In this document: piece by piece, positions 53,047 to 61,729 of the stretch | How positions within the stretch are numbered: the first letter of the stretch is position 1 | Layout of the letters: each line of letters starts with the position of its first letter | Assembly: GCA_017304675.1 (NCBI GenBank) | Contig: JAFKLS010000018.1 | Location: 646,307 to 710,306, forward strand | Length of the DNA: 64,000 nt | Direction of reading: 5' to 3' | Source of the DNA: Sphingobacteriia bacterium | GTDB taxonomy: Bacteria; Bacteroidota; Bacteroidia; Chitinophagales; Chitinophagaceae | Notes under the pieces: model-generated | What the model saw: the letters and a program-made list of their open reading frames with translations, nothing else | Told to the model about the DNA's origin: nothing | The model's database searches: none | Translations under genes and position numbers: made by a program

Positions 53047-55193
53047 TGAAGTTATCCCGTAATATTAAATTCCCAACTTTACAGAAAGACCAGTCAGACT
53101 GTGGGGTGGCTTGCTTATCTGCTATAATTATATATCATGGTGGTTATGTTGAGTTAGAGAAACTCAGGGAATTGAGTGGCACGACAAGACAGGGAACAAC
53201 GTTATTGGGGCTTTCTCAGGCAGCAAATAAAATAGGGCTTAAAAGTAGCGGACACGAAACAATACTAGAAAAGTTAAAAAGTATTGACTCTCCTTGTATC
53301 TTGCATACTATCATAGATAACAACTTCAATCATTATGTAGTTTGCTATGGATTTAAAAAGGGGCTTTTTTTAATCGGTGACCCCGCAAAGGGAATGGTTT
53401 ATTTGTCAGAAAAAGAACTATCTGAAATATGGGTATCACGCATACTTTTAACTTTAACTAAAACCGTTTTTTTTAAAAAAGCAATGTCTGGAAGTCGGGG
53501 AAAAAGAAAGTGGTTGAAGCAATTGGTTTATGCCGACATTTCCATTTTACTTATAATAACACTTCTGGGATTGATCGTTTCTTTTTCGGGAATAATTATT
53601 TCCATTTTTTCGCAGCAATTAGTGGATCATATTCTGCCAAATGCAAATATCCATAAGCTAATAATTGGCTTAGTACTGGTATCTTTTATTCTTTTAGTAA
53701 GGAGCATAATTGGTTATTTACGAAACAGTTTATTAAATGTCCAAAGTAGGGAGTTCAACAACCGTTTGATCAATTACTTCTACAGCCGTTTGTTACTATT
53801 ACCAAAAGGTTTCTTTAATAACCGAAAGGTTGGGGAACTTGTAGCCAGAATGGAGGATACTTCAAGGATTCAAATAGTATTGGCTTTTATTTTTGGAGAT
53901 CTGATAAAAGATGTTTTGTTGACACTTGGTTCGATAAGCATCCTATTTTATTATTCCATGGAAGTAGGACTTCTTGCTACTTTATTCATTCCTGTTTTTT
54001 TTCTGATTGAAAAGTACTATCATAAAAAAATTATCTACCATCAATATGAAGTAATGAATTCGAATGCACGAAAGACCAGTAGTTATATAAATACCCTTTC
54101 AGGGATTGACACTGTGAAAATTCACAACAAAGAAGAGACTTTTGCAATTACAAACAAACTTGTTTACGGAATATTTCAGGATAAGGTTTTTCGATTAGGA
54201 AAAGTTGGCATAAGTCTTCAGTTGTTGGCAGATGTTGTTTCTGTTACACTCCTGATGGCTGTACTAAGCGAAAGTGCTTTTCTCGTCTTATCTAAAAATC
54301 TTCAATTGGGCGAGTTTATAGCTATAATTTCGATTACAGGAACAATGCTCCCTTCTATCGGAAATATAGCCTTTGCAGATACCAGAATTCAAGGTGCAAG
54401 GGTCGCATTTGAACGAATGTATGATTTTACTGGCTTAGATCCTGAATATCCAGAACAGAACCACCCAGACGGCAATAATAAATCCAATTCCCAGATCATC
54501 TTCAATTCTTTAGAATTCAAAGATGTAACGTTTCGTTTTCCAGGGCGAAAAGCAATCTTAAACAATATATCCTTTGAATTTAAATTTGGTGAAATCGTTT
54601 CATTAGTAGGTGAAAGTGGAAGCGGGAAAACCTGTCTTCTTAATCTTCTTCAACGGTTTTACGAGCCTGATGATGGTTTGATATTGGTCAACCAAATGCC
54701 AATGCAAAATATTCAAATATTCTTCTGGAGAAACACTCTTGGCGTTGTACAACAGGAGCCTAGTATATTCAATGGTTTTCTATTAGAGAACATCTGTCTA
54801 AGTTCAGAAACAGAAGACATCCATCTTGCTCATAAATTTTGCTCTGAATACGGATTTGACAAGTATTTCAATAAATTCCCCCAAGGATATAACACACCTC
54901 TAGGAGATGAGGGTCTAAATATATCCGGCGGTCAAAAACAATTAATAGCACTGGCGCGGGCACTTTACAAAAAACCCCAAGTACTCCTTCTTGATGAACC
55001 AACATCTTCAATGGATAAGAACCTAGAAGATTTTGTAATCAATTTGCTTCTGTACCTTAAAGGGCAGATGTCCATTTTTATCATAACTCATCGCATGACT
55101 ATGACAAAATTTGCCGATAAGACATTTATACTTCAGGACGGGCATATTTATGAAAAAAATCTCGCAAACGAAATGAACACAAGTGTTGTTTAG
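53046..55193 (+). CDS. Peptidase C39-containing ABC exporter
   Basis: A 715-residue protein. Residues 1-135 are a C39 peptidase with catalytic Cys19 (QSDCGVAC), a His in NFNHYVVCYG and an Asp in IGDPAKG, so it should cleave double-glycine leaders. The six-helix membrane domain spans about 160-440. The ATPase has Walker A VGESGSGKT (about 521), signature NISGGQKQ (about 624) and Walker B LLLDEPTSS. It cuts and exports the precursor encoded upstream. Confidence 0.94.
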   Translation: MKLSRNIKFPTLQKDQSDCGVACLSAIIIYHGGYVELEKLRELSGTTRQGTTLLGLSQAANKIGLKSSGHETILEKLKSIDSPCILHTIIDNNFNHYVVCYGFKKGLFLIGDPAKGMVYLSEKELSEIWVSRILLTLTKTVFFKKAMSGSRGKRKWLKQLVYADISILLIITLLGLIVSFSGIIISIFSQQLVDHILPNANIHKLIIGLVLVSFILLVRSIIGYLRNSLLNVQSREFNNRLINYFYSRLLLLPKGFFNNRKVGELVARMEDTSRIQIVLAFIFGDLIKDVLLTLGSISILFYYSMEVGLLATLFIPVFFLIEKYYHKKIIYHQYEVMNSNARKTSSYINTLSGIDTVKIHNKEETFAITNKLVYGIFQDKVFRLGKVGISLQLLADVVSVTLLMAVLSESAFLVLSKNLQLGEFIAIISITGTMLPSIGNIAFADTRIQGARVAFERMYDFTGLDPEYPEQNHPDGNNKSNSQIIFNSLEFKDVTFRFPGRKAILNNISFEFKFGEIVSLVGESGSGKTCLLNLLQRFYEPDDGLILVNQMPMQNIQIFFWRNTLGVVQQEPSIFNGFLLENICLSSETEDIHLAHKFCSEYGFDKYFNKFPQGYNTPLGDEGLNISGGQKQLIALARALYKKPQVLLLDEPTSSMDKNLEDFVINLLLYLKGQMSIFIITHRMTMTKFADKTFILQDGHIYEKNLANEMNTSVV

Positions 55194-55220
55194 AATCATG
55201 ATTAAACAAAAAATCCTTTA

Positions 55221-56708
55221 ATGCTAATAAAAAATTTTTTCCTTCATCAACTAAAAGCATTTATTAGAAATGAAAACTGGCGGCGCAATCTTATAGGCAA
55301 AATTATTTTAGCTATAGTAGCTGCCAATACAATTTTCATATTCTTTTTTTTTGGAATATTTATTCGTGAAATATTGCAAAAATTTGGAAACAATCTTGTA
55401 AAGACTTTTAATTCTACCATATTATTTTATATAGCTGCCGATTTATTTCTTAGATGTTTTTTTCAGACATTGCCAAATCTGCACGTCGCACCCTATTTGC
55501 GTCTTTGCATATCCCGTAAAAAAATAATATGGTTTTTACTTTTCAAAAGCTTTCTTAATTTATTCAATTTACTTCCTTGGCTTATTCTAATACCGGTAGC
55601 AGTTAGCATTATAACACCCACATACGGAATGTTAGCAGCTTTGTTATTTGTATCTGTCTTTATGCTTTTGCTCGTTTTAAATAATGCCATTGCAGTGCTG
55701 TATGGTTTATTAAGCAAAAGAAATATCACCTATATTGTATTTGTTTTGGCAATACCAGTTGCCTTATTCCTGCTAGAGCAGATAAATGTATCCATATATC
55801 ATGCTTCACTTGTGTTCGGGAATTGGCTATTAACCGGAAATTTTATTCTTATCATTGTATTAGCAGCCCTCATTTTAGGAGCTCTAATGGTCATATTCCA
55901 AATTTTGAGCAATGAGCTTTACCTCGATGAATTAACTAACAATAAACATTTTCAATTTATTTCCGGAATTGCAGACTGGGATGGAGTTACACAAACTAGT
56001 GAAATTAGTCAGCTTATTTGGTTGGAAGTAAATTTATTATTGCGCAATAAACGAACACAGCAGCTTTTGTCCATGATCCCTATTTTTATTGGTTATTTCC
56101 TTTTCATGTTAACTAATGATCATGGAAAAAATCACCTTCTTATGTTATTTCTAATACCTTTGGCAATAAGCTTTGGCTCTTCAATGTATGGCCAGATGAT
56201 TTTCAGTTGGGAAAGCGCCTATTTTGATATTCTTATGGTGTTAAAGATTAACTTTTCAAACTATATTAAAGCTAAATATTACATTATAGCAATCTTGTCA
56301 TTACTTACTACTATATTATTCTATGTTGTTCTATTAATTACTAATAAGGTTGATTTATCAGTACTTCTTTCTTTCTTAGTTTTCAATCTAGGTGTCACAC
56401 CATTTATAATATTACTCTTCGCTTGCTTTAACGATGGAAGAATTGACCTTAGTAGAAAGCAATATTTCAATTACCAAGGTTTAAAAGGGAGTCAGATGAT
56501 CTTATCCATATTGCTTGTACTGCTGCCTGTTGGGATTTACAAATTATTCAATTTTCTTTTTGACGATTTTGTTGGGAAAATGATGTTAATAATTATTGGA
56601 GGCCTTTTTGTTCTCACTCATAATTGGTGGATAAAACAAATTATTGCAACCCTTTTTTTGAAACGTAAGTACAAAAATCTTTATGGCTATCGTAAACTGA
56701 GTATATAA
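55221..56708 (+). CDS. DUF5687-type ABC permease
   Basis: A 495-residue membrane protein with about twelve hydrophobic segments and the N-terminal pattern LHQLKAFIRNENWRRNL. It resembles Bacteroidota DUF5687 proteins, which pair with an ABC ATPase. With the ATPase gene 11 bp downstream it forms a second transporter, likely for self-immunity against the peptide. Confidence 0.75.
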   Translation: MLIKNFFLHQLKAFIRNENWRRNLIGKIILAIVAANTIFIFFFFGIFIREILQKFGNNLVKTFNSTILFYIAADLFLRCFFQTLPNLHVAPYLRLCISRKKIIWFLLFKSFLNLFNLLPWLILIPVAVSIITPTYGMLAALLFVSVFMLLLVLNNAIAVLYGLLSKRNITYIVFVLAIPVALFLLEQINVSIYHASLVFGNWLLTGNFILIIVLAALILGALMVIFQILSNELYLDELTNNKHFQFISGIADWDGVTQTSEISQLIWLEVNLLLRNKRTQQLLSMIPIFIGYFLFMLTNDHGKNHLLMLFLIPLAISFGSSMYGQMIFSWESAYFDILMVLKINFSNYIKAKYYIIAILSLLTTILFYVVLLITNKVDLSVLLSFLVFNLGVTPFIILLFACFNDGRIDLSRKQYFNYQGLKGSQMILSILLVLLPVGIYKLFNFLFDDFVGKMMLIIIGGLFVLTHNWWIKQIIATLFLKRKYKNLYGYRKLSI

Positions 56709-56719
56709 ACAAAGTAATT

Positions 56720-57448
56720 ATGATCATTATTCAACAATTAGAAAAAAAATATAATAATCGTATTGTTTTAAGCATTCCAGAGCTTAAGATAGGTTCTGGA
56801 GAATTTTTAGGTATTGTGGGAAACAATGGTGCTGGGAAAACTACCTTGCTAAGATTGATGCTTGACCTGATAAAAGCGGATACTGGGATAATCTATTCGA
56901 AAAACGAGCCTATTTTCAACTCTGAAAAATGGAAAAGTTACACTGGGTCTTATTTGGATGATGGATTCCTGATTGATTTTCTTACACCCGAGGAATTTTT
57001 TCACTTTGTAGGCAACACATATAGTTTAAATAAAAAAATTGTAAATGAAAGAATCAAGAAGTTTGATTCTTTCTTTAACGGGGAAATTATTGGGAAGGAG
57101 AAAAAATTTATCCGTGATTTCTCGAAAGGAAATAAACAAAAAATAGGGATTTGTTCGGCTTTATTGTCCAACCCATCGGTATTAATTCTGGATGAGCCTT
57201 TTGATGGTCTTGACCCGACTTCTCAAATGACGCTTAAAAACATATTAACCAATTATAATAAAGCAAATAATGCTACAATCATACTTTCCAGTCACGACCT
57301 GAATTATGTTACAGAATTAAGCAAACGAATAGTACTTATTGAAAAGGGAATTATTATTCAAGATACAATAAATACAGAATCAACTTTAGTTGATTTGCAA
57401 AACTATTTCAATATGTCCAATGAATTGATTCAGGGGAATAACTATTAA
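56720..57448 (+). CDS. ABC transporter ATP-binding protein
   Basis: A 242-residue ATPase with Walker A GNNGAGKTTLLR, a signature close to DFSKGNKQKIGIC, Walker B VLILDEPFDGLD and the switch His in LSSHDLNYV. It belongs to the group that works with ABC-2 type permeases. Partner: the permease encoded just upstream. Confidence 0.92.
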   Translation: MIIIQQLEKKYNNRIVLSIPELKIGSGEFLGIVGNNGAGKTTLLRLMLDLIKADTGIIYSKNEPIFNSEKWKSYTGSYLDDGFLIDFLTPEEFFHFVGNTYSLNKKIVNERIKKFDSFFNGEIIGKEKKFIRDFSKGNKQKIGICSALLSNPSVLILDEPFDGLDPTSQMTLKNILTNYNKANNATIILSSHDLNYVTELSKRIVLIEKGIIIQDTINTESTLVDLQNYFNMSNELIQGNNY

Positions 57449-57502
57449 GGAATCATTTCTTGTGTTGATATATATTTCGTTGACTTTTAAATGCCTCGAA
57501 CT

Positions 57503-57769
57503 TCATTTTACTCTTTTTAATCTAAACATTACGATTATCTGCAAAAGTAAAAGAAATAAAAAAGAAAAAGGTATTTTGGTTTGTGCTGTTCTACCAGAAT
57601 TAATAAGAAAAAGATTAATAACCAATGATATAACAGCTGTGATAGATAAAACAATGACGAAAATATAAATTACATTTTGAGCCCGTGTGCTTAACAACCT
57701 GTTCATCAATAATAGTACAATGAATAAGAAGAAAGCCAATATTCCCGAAGCTAAATATAAAAATTGCAT
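57503..57769 (-). CDS. Small three-helix membrane protein
   Basis: An 88-residue protein with helices at about 5-22, 35-55 and 68-85 (ASGILAFFLFIVLLLMN; VIYIFVIVLSITAVISLVIN). It is convergent to the peptide cluster and may be an immunity-type protein of it. Between it and the right attachment site, 270 bp hold no gene I can support, only an imperfect hairpin near 57,919-57,955. Confidence 0.6.
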   Translation of the reverse strand: MQFLYLASGILAFFLFIVLLLMNRLLSTRAQNVIYIFVIVLSITAVISLVINLFLINSGRTAQTKIPFSFLFLLLLQIIVMFRLKRVK

Positions 57770-58038
57770 AATCTGGAATTTACTTGTTAGTTCTTAATTT
57801 ATAAAATTAATTTAAATATACGGAATACTATTTTGTAGCTTTTTTCGAAACAACTTTTTTAAAATGGAACACATGTATCAATGAGCTCCTCCTATATTTC
57901 GTAGCACCCTAAATTATAGAAACGGGGCTTTATTTTTATTAAAGAAGCGTTTCATTAATCAAAGTCCCATAAACTCAACATCGAAGGTTTTATATTACTA
58001 TTTCAATGTGCAGCACCCTGTGCAGCAAAACCCAATTT

Positions 58039-58245
58039 ACCTACACACTTACCTACACAAATTATCAACTATTCAATTGATTATCAATATATTTTACAAC
58101 TATTAAAAGAATAGAAGTTTCCTAAACTTTAGATACAAGTTCGATTTTTGTCGGGACTTTTACAAATAATACAATATTAATTTTAGGAAACCACCACAAA
58201 AACTAATCACTAATAATTTTTCAAAAACTTGGCGAGAACTTGGCA
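58039..58245. promoter_or_regulatory. Right-end recombination arm repeats
   Basis: ACCTACACA occurs at 58039 and 58051 with a 12-bp period. AACTTGGCG at 58226 and AACTTGGCA at 58237 have an 11-bp period and match the pair at the left end. These are likely arm-type binding sites of the element integrase. Confidence 0.6.
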
Positions 58246-58254
58246 TAAATAAAA

Positions 58255-58286
58255 AACCACCTGCACATTTAATGGTGTAAGTGGTT
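58255..58286 (-). terminator. Element-supplied terminator for the tRNA gene
   Basis: A 12-pair stem with one mismatch (AACCAC...GTGGTT); on the minus strand six T follow. It lies 12 bp after the tRNA 3' end and takes the place of the original terminator now found at 21956-21986. Confidence 0.65.
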
Positions 58287-58296
58287 AATTTTCAAC

Positions 58297-58340
58297 GTGG
58301 GCCCACCTGGGCTTGAACCAGGGACCCCCTGATTATGAGT
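58297..58340. repeat. Right attachment site inside the tRNA gene
   Basis: The 44-bp exact match to the left site, running from one base past the tRNA 3' end to the anticodon loop. Because the core is identical, the tRNA is restored on integration. Confidence 0.92.
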
Positions 58341-58371
58341 CAGGTGCTCTAACCAACTGAGCTATAGGCCC
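58298..58371 (-). tRNA. tRNA with CAT anticodon (Met, or Ile after lysidine modification)
   Basis: A complete cloverleaf of 74 nt: acceptor GGGCCTA/TGGGCCC, D arm GCTC...GAGC, anticodon stem CCTGA/TCAGG with loop CTCATAA, T arm CCTGG/CCAGG and discriminator A. No CCA is encoded. CAT alone cannot separate elongator Met from Ile2; the loop context fits both. It is the attachment target of the element. Confidence 0.95.
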
Positions 58372-58670
58372 GAAGTTGAATACAGATTCAACTTTATATA
58401 TTTCAAAATACGGTTACTTTTTGTGTTACACGTAATCCCAATCAACATTTCTTCCTCTTCTGCCAAAAGCCGTGCTTTTTTGCTTGGGGTCGCAAAAATA
58501 TAGAAATCAGTCTATTTTCAATCAATAAAGGCATTATTTATTCTACATAGTCAGTGTTTCTTCTTATTGTTATTTTATCTTTTGCTAATTTTTAACCCTT
58601 TGTATGCCTTCTATTCTGTTATTTTGTTGCACTTACGTAAAAAGGTATTTTTTGCATACAAAACCAAACA

Positions 58671-59489
58671 ATGAAGAAATCGATTTTATTCCTGCTGTTG
58701 ACGGGCAGCTTATTGAGTTCTAAAGCACAACTGGGCCATTTATTTTCTAAAAAGAAAAAAGACAGTACCACACAGAAAACCATTAAACCGGTACAAACGA
58801 TAGATAATAAGCCTGTGGTACCTGTTATTAACCTAAAAACGGTTGATGTGACCAAAAGGCCGGCTGATCATTTTATGATACAATACGGATACGATACCTG
58901 GCTGAATAAACCAGATAGTGTTGCCACCAAAGGTTTTAGCAGGCATTTTAATATGTATGCCATGATTGATAAGCCTTTCAAATCAGATCACCGGTATAGC
59001 CTGGCTTTCGGAGGCGGTATTGGTACCAGCAATATTTATTTCGACCACCGCTATGTAGATATTAAAGCAAACAGTACCAAGCTTCCCTTCCGCTCTGGTT
59101 TTAATGCCGATTCTGCCAACTTTAATAAATTTAAAGTAACCACCATTTACCTGGAATTACCAGTAGAATTAAGGTATTATTCAAAACCACAAGACCCTAT
59201 GCATTCGTGGAAGGCTGCCATAGGAGCAAAAGCAGGGTTGTTGCTAAAAGCCTACAGTAAAGGAAAAGACCTGAGAACCAAGAATGGATTAAGCTATTAT
59301 GGTGCCTCTTATATGATGAAGGAATACGACAAACAGTTCTTCAATGGCACCAAGCTGGCACTTACAGGCAGGGTAGGCTATGGCATCTTTTCATTAAATG
59401 CAGAATACAATGTATTAGGTGTTTTAAAAACGGGGGCAGGAGCCGATATGAATTTATTTCAAATTGGCTTAACGGTTAGCGGGCTGTAA
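58671..59489 (+). CDS. Outer-membrane beta-barrel-like exported protein
   Basis: A 272-residue protein with a signal peptide (SILFLLLTGSLLSSKAQ), a Lys/Thr-rich linker (HLFSKKKKDSTTQKT), and a C-terminal region of alternating strands (YSLAFGGGIGTSNIYFDHRY; AAIGAKAGLLLKAYSK) ending in the hydrophobic LFQIGLTVSGL typical of outer-membrane barrels. PorT-like in style; function unknown. The roughly 300 bp between it and the tRNA hold no gene. Confidence 0.75.
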   Translation: MKKSILFLLLTGSLLSSKAQLGHLFSKKKKDSTTQKTIKPVQTIDNKPVVPVINLKTVDVTKRPADHFMIQYGYDTWLNKPDSVATKGFSRHFNMYAMIDKPFKSDHRYSLAFGGGIGTSNIYFDHRYVDIKANSTKLPFRSGFNADSANFNKFKVTTIYLELPVELRYYSKPQDPMHSWKAAIGAKAGLLLKAYSKGKDLRTKNGLSYYGASYMMKEYDKQFFNGTKLALTGRVGYGIFSLNAEYNVLGVLKTGAGADMNLFQIGLTVSGL

Positions 59490-59510
59490 CTTTGTACAAA
59501 ATATTTTTAA

Positions 59511-59537
59511 ACCTCAACCTTATGTTGAGGTTTTTTT
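59511..59537 (+). terminator. Intrinsic terminator
   Basis: ACCTCAAC and GTTGAGGT form an eight-pair stem around CTTAT, followed by a run of T. It separates the outer-membrane protein gene from hflX. Confidence 0.88.
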
Positions 59538-59570
59538 ATTGCATTTATCTTTGACTTTAAAACAAATAAT

Positions 59571-60758
59571 TTGATAGAAAAACAGCATAAAATTAAAAAC
59601 GAAGAACGGGCAGTGCTGGTAGGCGTAATACAGAAAGAACAAACGGAAGAGCAGGTGCACGAGTATTTAGATGAGCTGGCTTTCCTGGCAGAAACCGCCG
59701 GCGCCCATGCCGTAAAAAGGTTTACTCAAAAATTACAGCATCCGGATAGTAAAACTTTTGTGGGTAAAGGTAAACTGGAAGAGATAAAAAATTATGTGGC
59801 CTCACGCAACATAGACCTGATCATTTTTGATGATGAACTTACCGGTTCCCAAATCATCAATATAGAAAAAGAGCTGAAAGTAAAAACAATAGACCGCAGC
59901 GACCTGATATTGGATATTTTTGCCCGCCGTGCCAGAACGGCACAGGCCAAAGTGCAGGTAGAGCTGGCACAATACCAGTACCTGCTTCCCAGGTTAAAGG
60001 GGATGTGGAAGCACCTTGAAAGACAAGGAGGGGGTATAGGTACCCGCGGGCCGGGCGAAACAGAAATAGAAACAGACCGCCGTATTGTAAAAGACAAAAT
60101 TTCACTCCTCAGAAAAAAACTTTCTGAAATAGATAAGCAATCGTTTACCCAGCGTAAAGATCGTGGCGAGTTTATACGTGTTTCTCTTGTAGGCTATACA
60201 AATGTTGGGAAAAGCACTTTAATGAACCTGTTAAGCAAAAGCGAAGTATTTGCAGAAAATAAATTATTTGCTACACTGGATACCACTACCCGTAAAGTGG
60301 TATTTGAAAATACGCCGTTTCTGTTAAGTGATACGGTAGGTTTTATTAGAAAATTACCCCATCACCTGGTGGAAAGTTTTAAAAGCACTTTAGACGAAGT
60401 GAGGGAAGCCGATATCCTATTGCATGTGGTAGATATATCGCATCCGCAACATGAAGAACAGATAGGCACTGTAAACAAAACATTGCAAGACATCAATGCC
60501 TTTAACAAACCCATTCTTACAGTATTCAATAAAATTGACCTGTACGAGGAAAAAAATTTTGATGCCTGGCTGGAAGCAGATGTGAAAGTGGAGATATTAA
60601 GAGAACTCAGGGAAAAATGGGAGCACATTACCGAAGGTAATTGCGTGTTTGTATCTGCACTTGAAAAAACAAATATTGAAGCTCTAAGAAGCTTTATCTT
60701 ATACAAAGTGCGCCATTTATACAAAATCAGGTATCCTTATAAAACAGTTCATTTCTAA
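59571..60758 (+). CDS. hflX: Ribosome-associated GTPase HflX
   Basis: A 395-residue GTPase with a TTG start (no ATG fits the family N-terminus). The N-terminal HflX domain has FVGKGKLEEIKNYV and the glycine-rich GIGTRGPGETEIETDRR, which precedes the G domain. G1 is GYTNVGKS, G3 DTVGFIRKLPH, G4 NKID, and the G5 region ends in VSALEK. HflX rescues stalled ribosomes by splitting 70S. Its stop overlaps the Rieske start (TAATG). Confidence 0.95.
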   Translation: MIEKQHKIKNEERAVLVGVIQKEQTEEQVHEYLDELAFLAETAGAHAVKRFTQKLQHPDSKTFVGKGKLEEIKNYVASRNIDLIIFDDELTGSQIINIEKELKVKTIDRSDLILDIFARRARTAQAKVQVELAQYQYLLPRLKGMWKHLERQGGGIGTRGPGETEIETDRRIVKDKISLLRKKLSEIDKQSFTQRKDRGEFIRVSLVGYTNVGKSTLMNLLSKSEVFAENKLFATLDTTTRKVVFENTPFLLSDTVGFIRKLPHHLVESFKSTLDEVREADILLHVVDISHPQHEEQIGTVNKTLQDINAFNKPILTVFNKIDLYEEKNFDAWLEADVKVEILRELREKWEHITEGNCVFVSALEKTNIEALRSFILYKVRHLYKIRYPYKTVHF

Positions 60759-61108
60759 TGTCGGCAGTTAAGCACTATAAATGGTATAAAGTAGAAGAAG
60801 TAATCTATTGGCAACCTAATAACATGTGTATTGTTTCTGTAAATGGTAAAACGCTTACCCTGGCCAGACAGAATAATACTTTTTTTGCTTTTGCACATAA
60901 ATGCCCGCATGCCAGTGGTATTATGGCTCAGGGGTTTTTAGATGCTGCCGGAAATGTGGTTTGCCCGTTACACCGTTACCGGTTTCATATGCAAACCGGC
61001 CGCAACGTATCTGGTGAGGGTTACTTTTTAAAAACATACCCTGTAGAAACGAAAGATGATGGCATTTATATAGGGATGGAAGAACAAAAATTTCTGGGGT
61101 TATTCTGA
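60758..61108 (+). CDS. Rieske [2Fe-2S] ferredoxin-like protein
   Basis: A 116-residue single-domain protein with both cluster boxes: CPHASG (Cys, His) and CPLHRYRF (Cys, His), 20 residues apart. It is like the small ferredoxin subunit of nitrite reductase or dioxygenase systems, but no oxygenase gene is near, so the partner is unknown. It is translationally coupled to hflX. Confidence 0.9.
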   Translation: MSAVKHYKWYKVEEVIYWQPNNMCIVSVNGKTLTLARQNNTFFAFAHKCPHASGIMAQGFLDAAGNVVCPLHRYRFHMQTGRNVSGEGYFLKTYPVETKDDGIYIGMEEQKFLGLF

Positions 61109-61178
61109 TAAAAGTTTAAAAAAAGTTTGTTCACAAAAGAACAGCCCCCTATTTTTGCAGCCCCGAAAGGGGAAGGAT

Positions 61179-61252
61179 TCCCGAATAGCTCAGTTGGTTA
61201 GAGCATCTGACTGTTAATCAGAGGGTCACTGGTTCAAGTCCAGTTTCGGGAG
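61179..61252 (+). tRNA. tRNA-Asn (GTT)
   Basis: Acceptor TCCCGAA/TTCGGGA, D arm GCTC...GAGC, anticodon stem TCTGA/TCAGA with loop CTGTTAA, T arm ACTGG/CCAGT, discriminator G. CCA follows in the genome at 61253-61255, by design or chance. Confidence 0.97.
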
Positions 61253-61261
61253 CCAAACTTG

Positions 61262-61290
61262 ACAGCTCAACAGTTTTGTTGGGCTGTTTT
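61262..61290 (+). terminator. tRNA-Asn terminator
   Basis: ACAGCTCAACA, a GTTT loop, and TGTTGGGCTGT form an 11-pair stem with one wobble, followed by TTTTATTTTA. It lies ten bases after the tRNA. Confidence 0.85.
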
Positions 61291-61715
61291 ATTTTATACT
61301 CCTTACCCATATTGCTTGTCAGGCTAAACACTTCATTCACTTTTTAGGTTCGATAACTTTTTCCATCGAAAACCAAATTCTCAGGGAATATCGAACCAAC
61401 TATTGCAACAGGCTCTTAATCTTAATACACTAATGGCTAATGTGTAAGTATGAAATTGAAATAAATAACATATTAACTTGTTCATATTCAAATAAATATT
61501 TACTTTTAAGTTTCCCCTGTTTAGTCTAAGTCCCCATCAGTGAATAAATAAAATTCTTATTTCTTAGGCGCAATATTTATAATGTGACTGAGATGGCTAT
61601 GCTTTGTATTAATGTTCGATTTACGCAACTGTCAATATAAAAAACGCAATTAATAGCATATGAAAATCAACCTATTATTTTTAACCTTATTAACACCACT
61701 TGCGTATATTTAGGT
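61291..61715. other. Non-coding stretch before the cassette array
   Basis: About 425 bp without an open frame of note. Near its right edge TTAACACC and GGTGTTA(G) enclose a 15-base loop (61690-61719), a hairpin touching the first cassette boundary. This could be part of an attI-like or broken attC site. I found no full attC partner for the first boundary. Confidence 0.4.
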
Positions 61716-61729
61716 GTTAGGCGAAAAAA

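Larger units (their letters stand above)
21997..58340. mobile_element. 36-kb integrative element in a CAT-anticodon tRNA gene
   Basis: The segment is bounded by an exact 44-bp direct repeat equal to the 3' part of the tRNA. It encodes a tyrosine integrase and excisionase near the left end and a primase-helicase in the middle. Cargo includes a ubiquitin-like conjugation operon, XRE-ImmA/PIN genes, a nuclease-rich operon and a bacteriocin-like cluster. No relaxase, coupling protein, type IV secretion genes or phage structural genes were seen, so it is probably a non-autonomous integrative or satellite-like element that moves with a helper. Its base composition looks more AT-rich than the flanks. 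Confidence 0.88.

Noticed and set aside
21997..58340. Prophage
   Set aside because: Despite the tRNA site, integrase and a Gp37/Gp68-like protein, there is no capsid, portal, terminase, tail or lysis gene.
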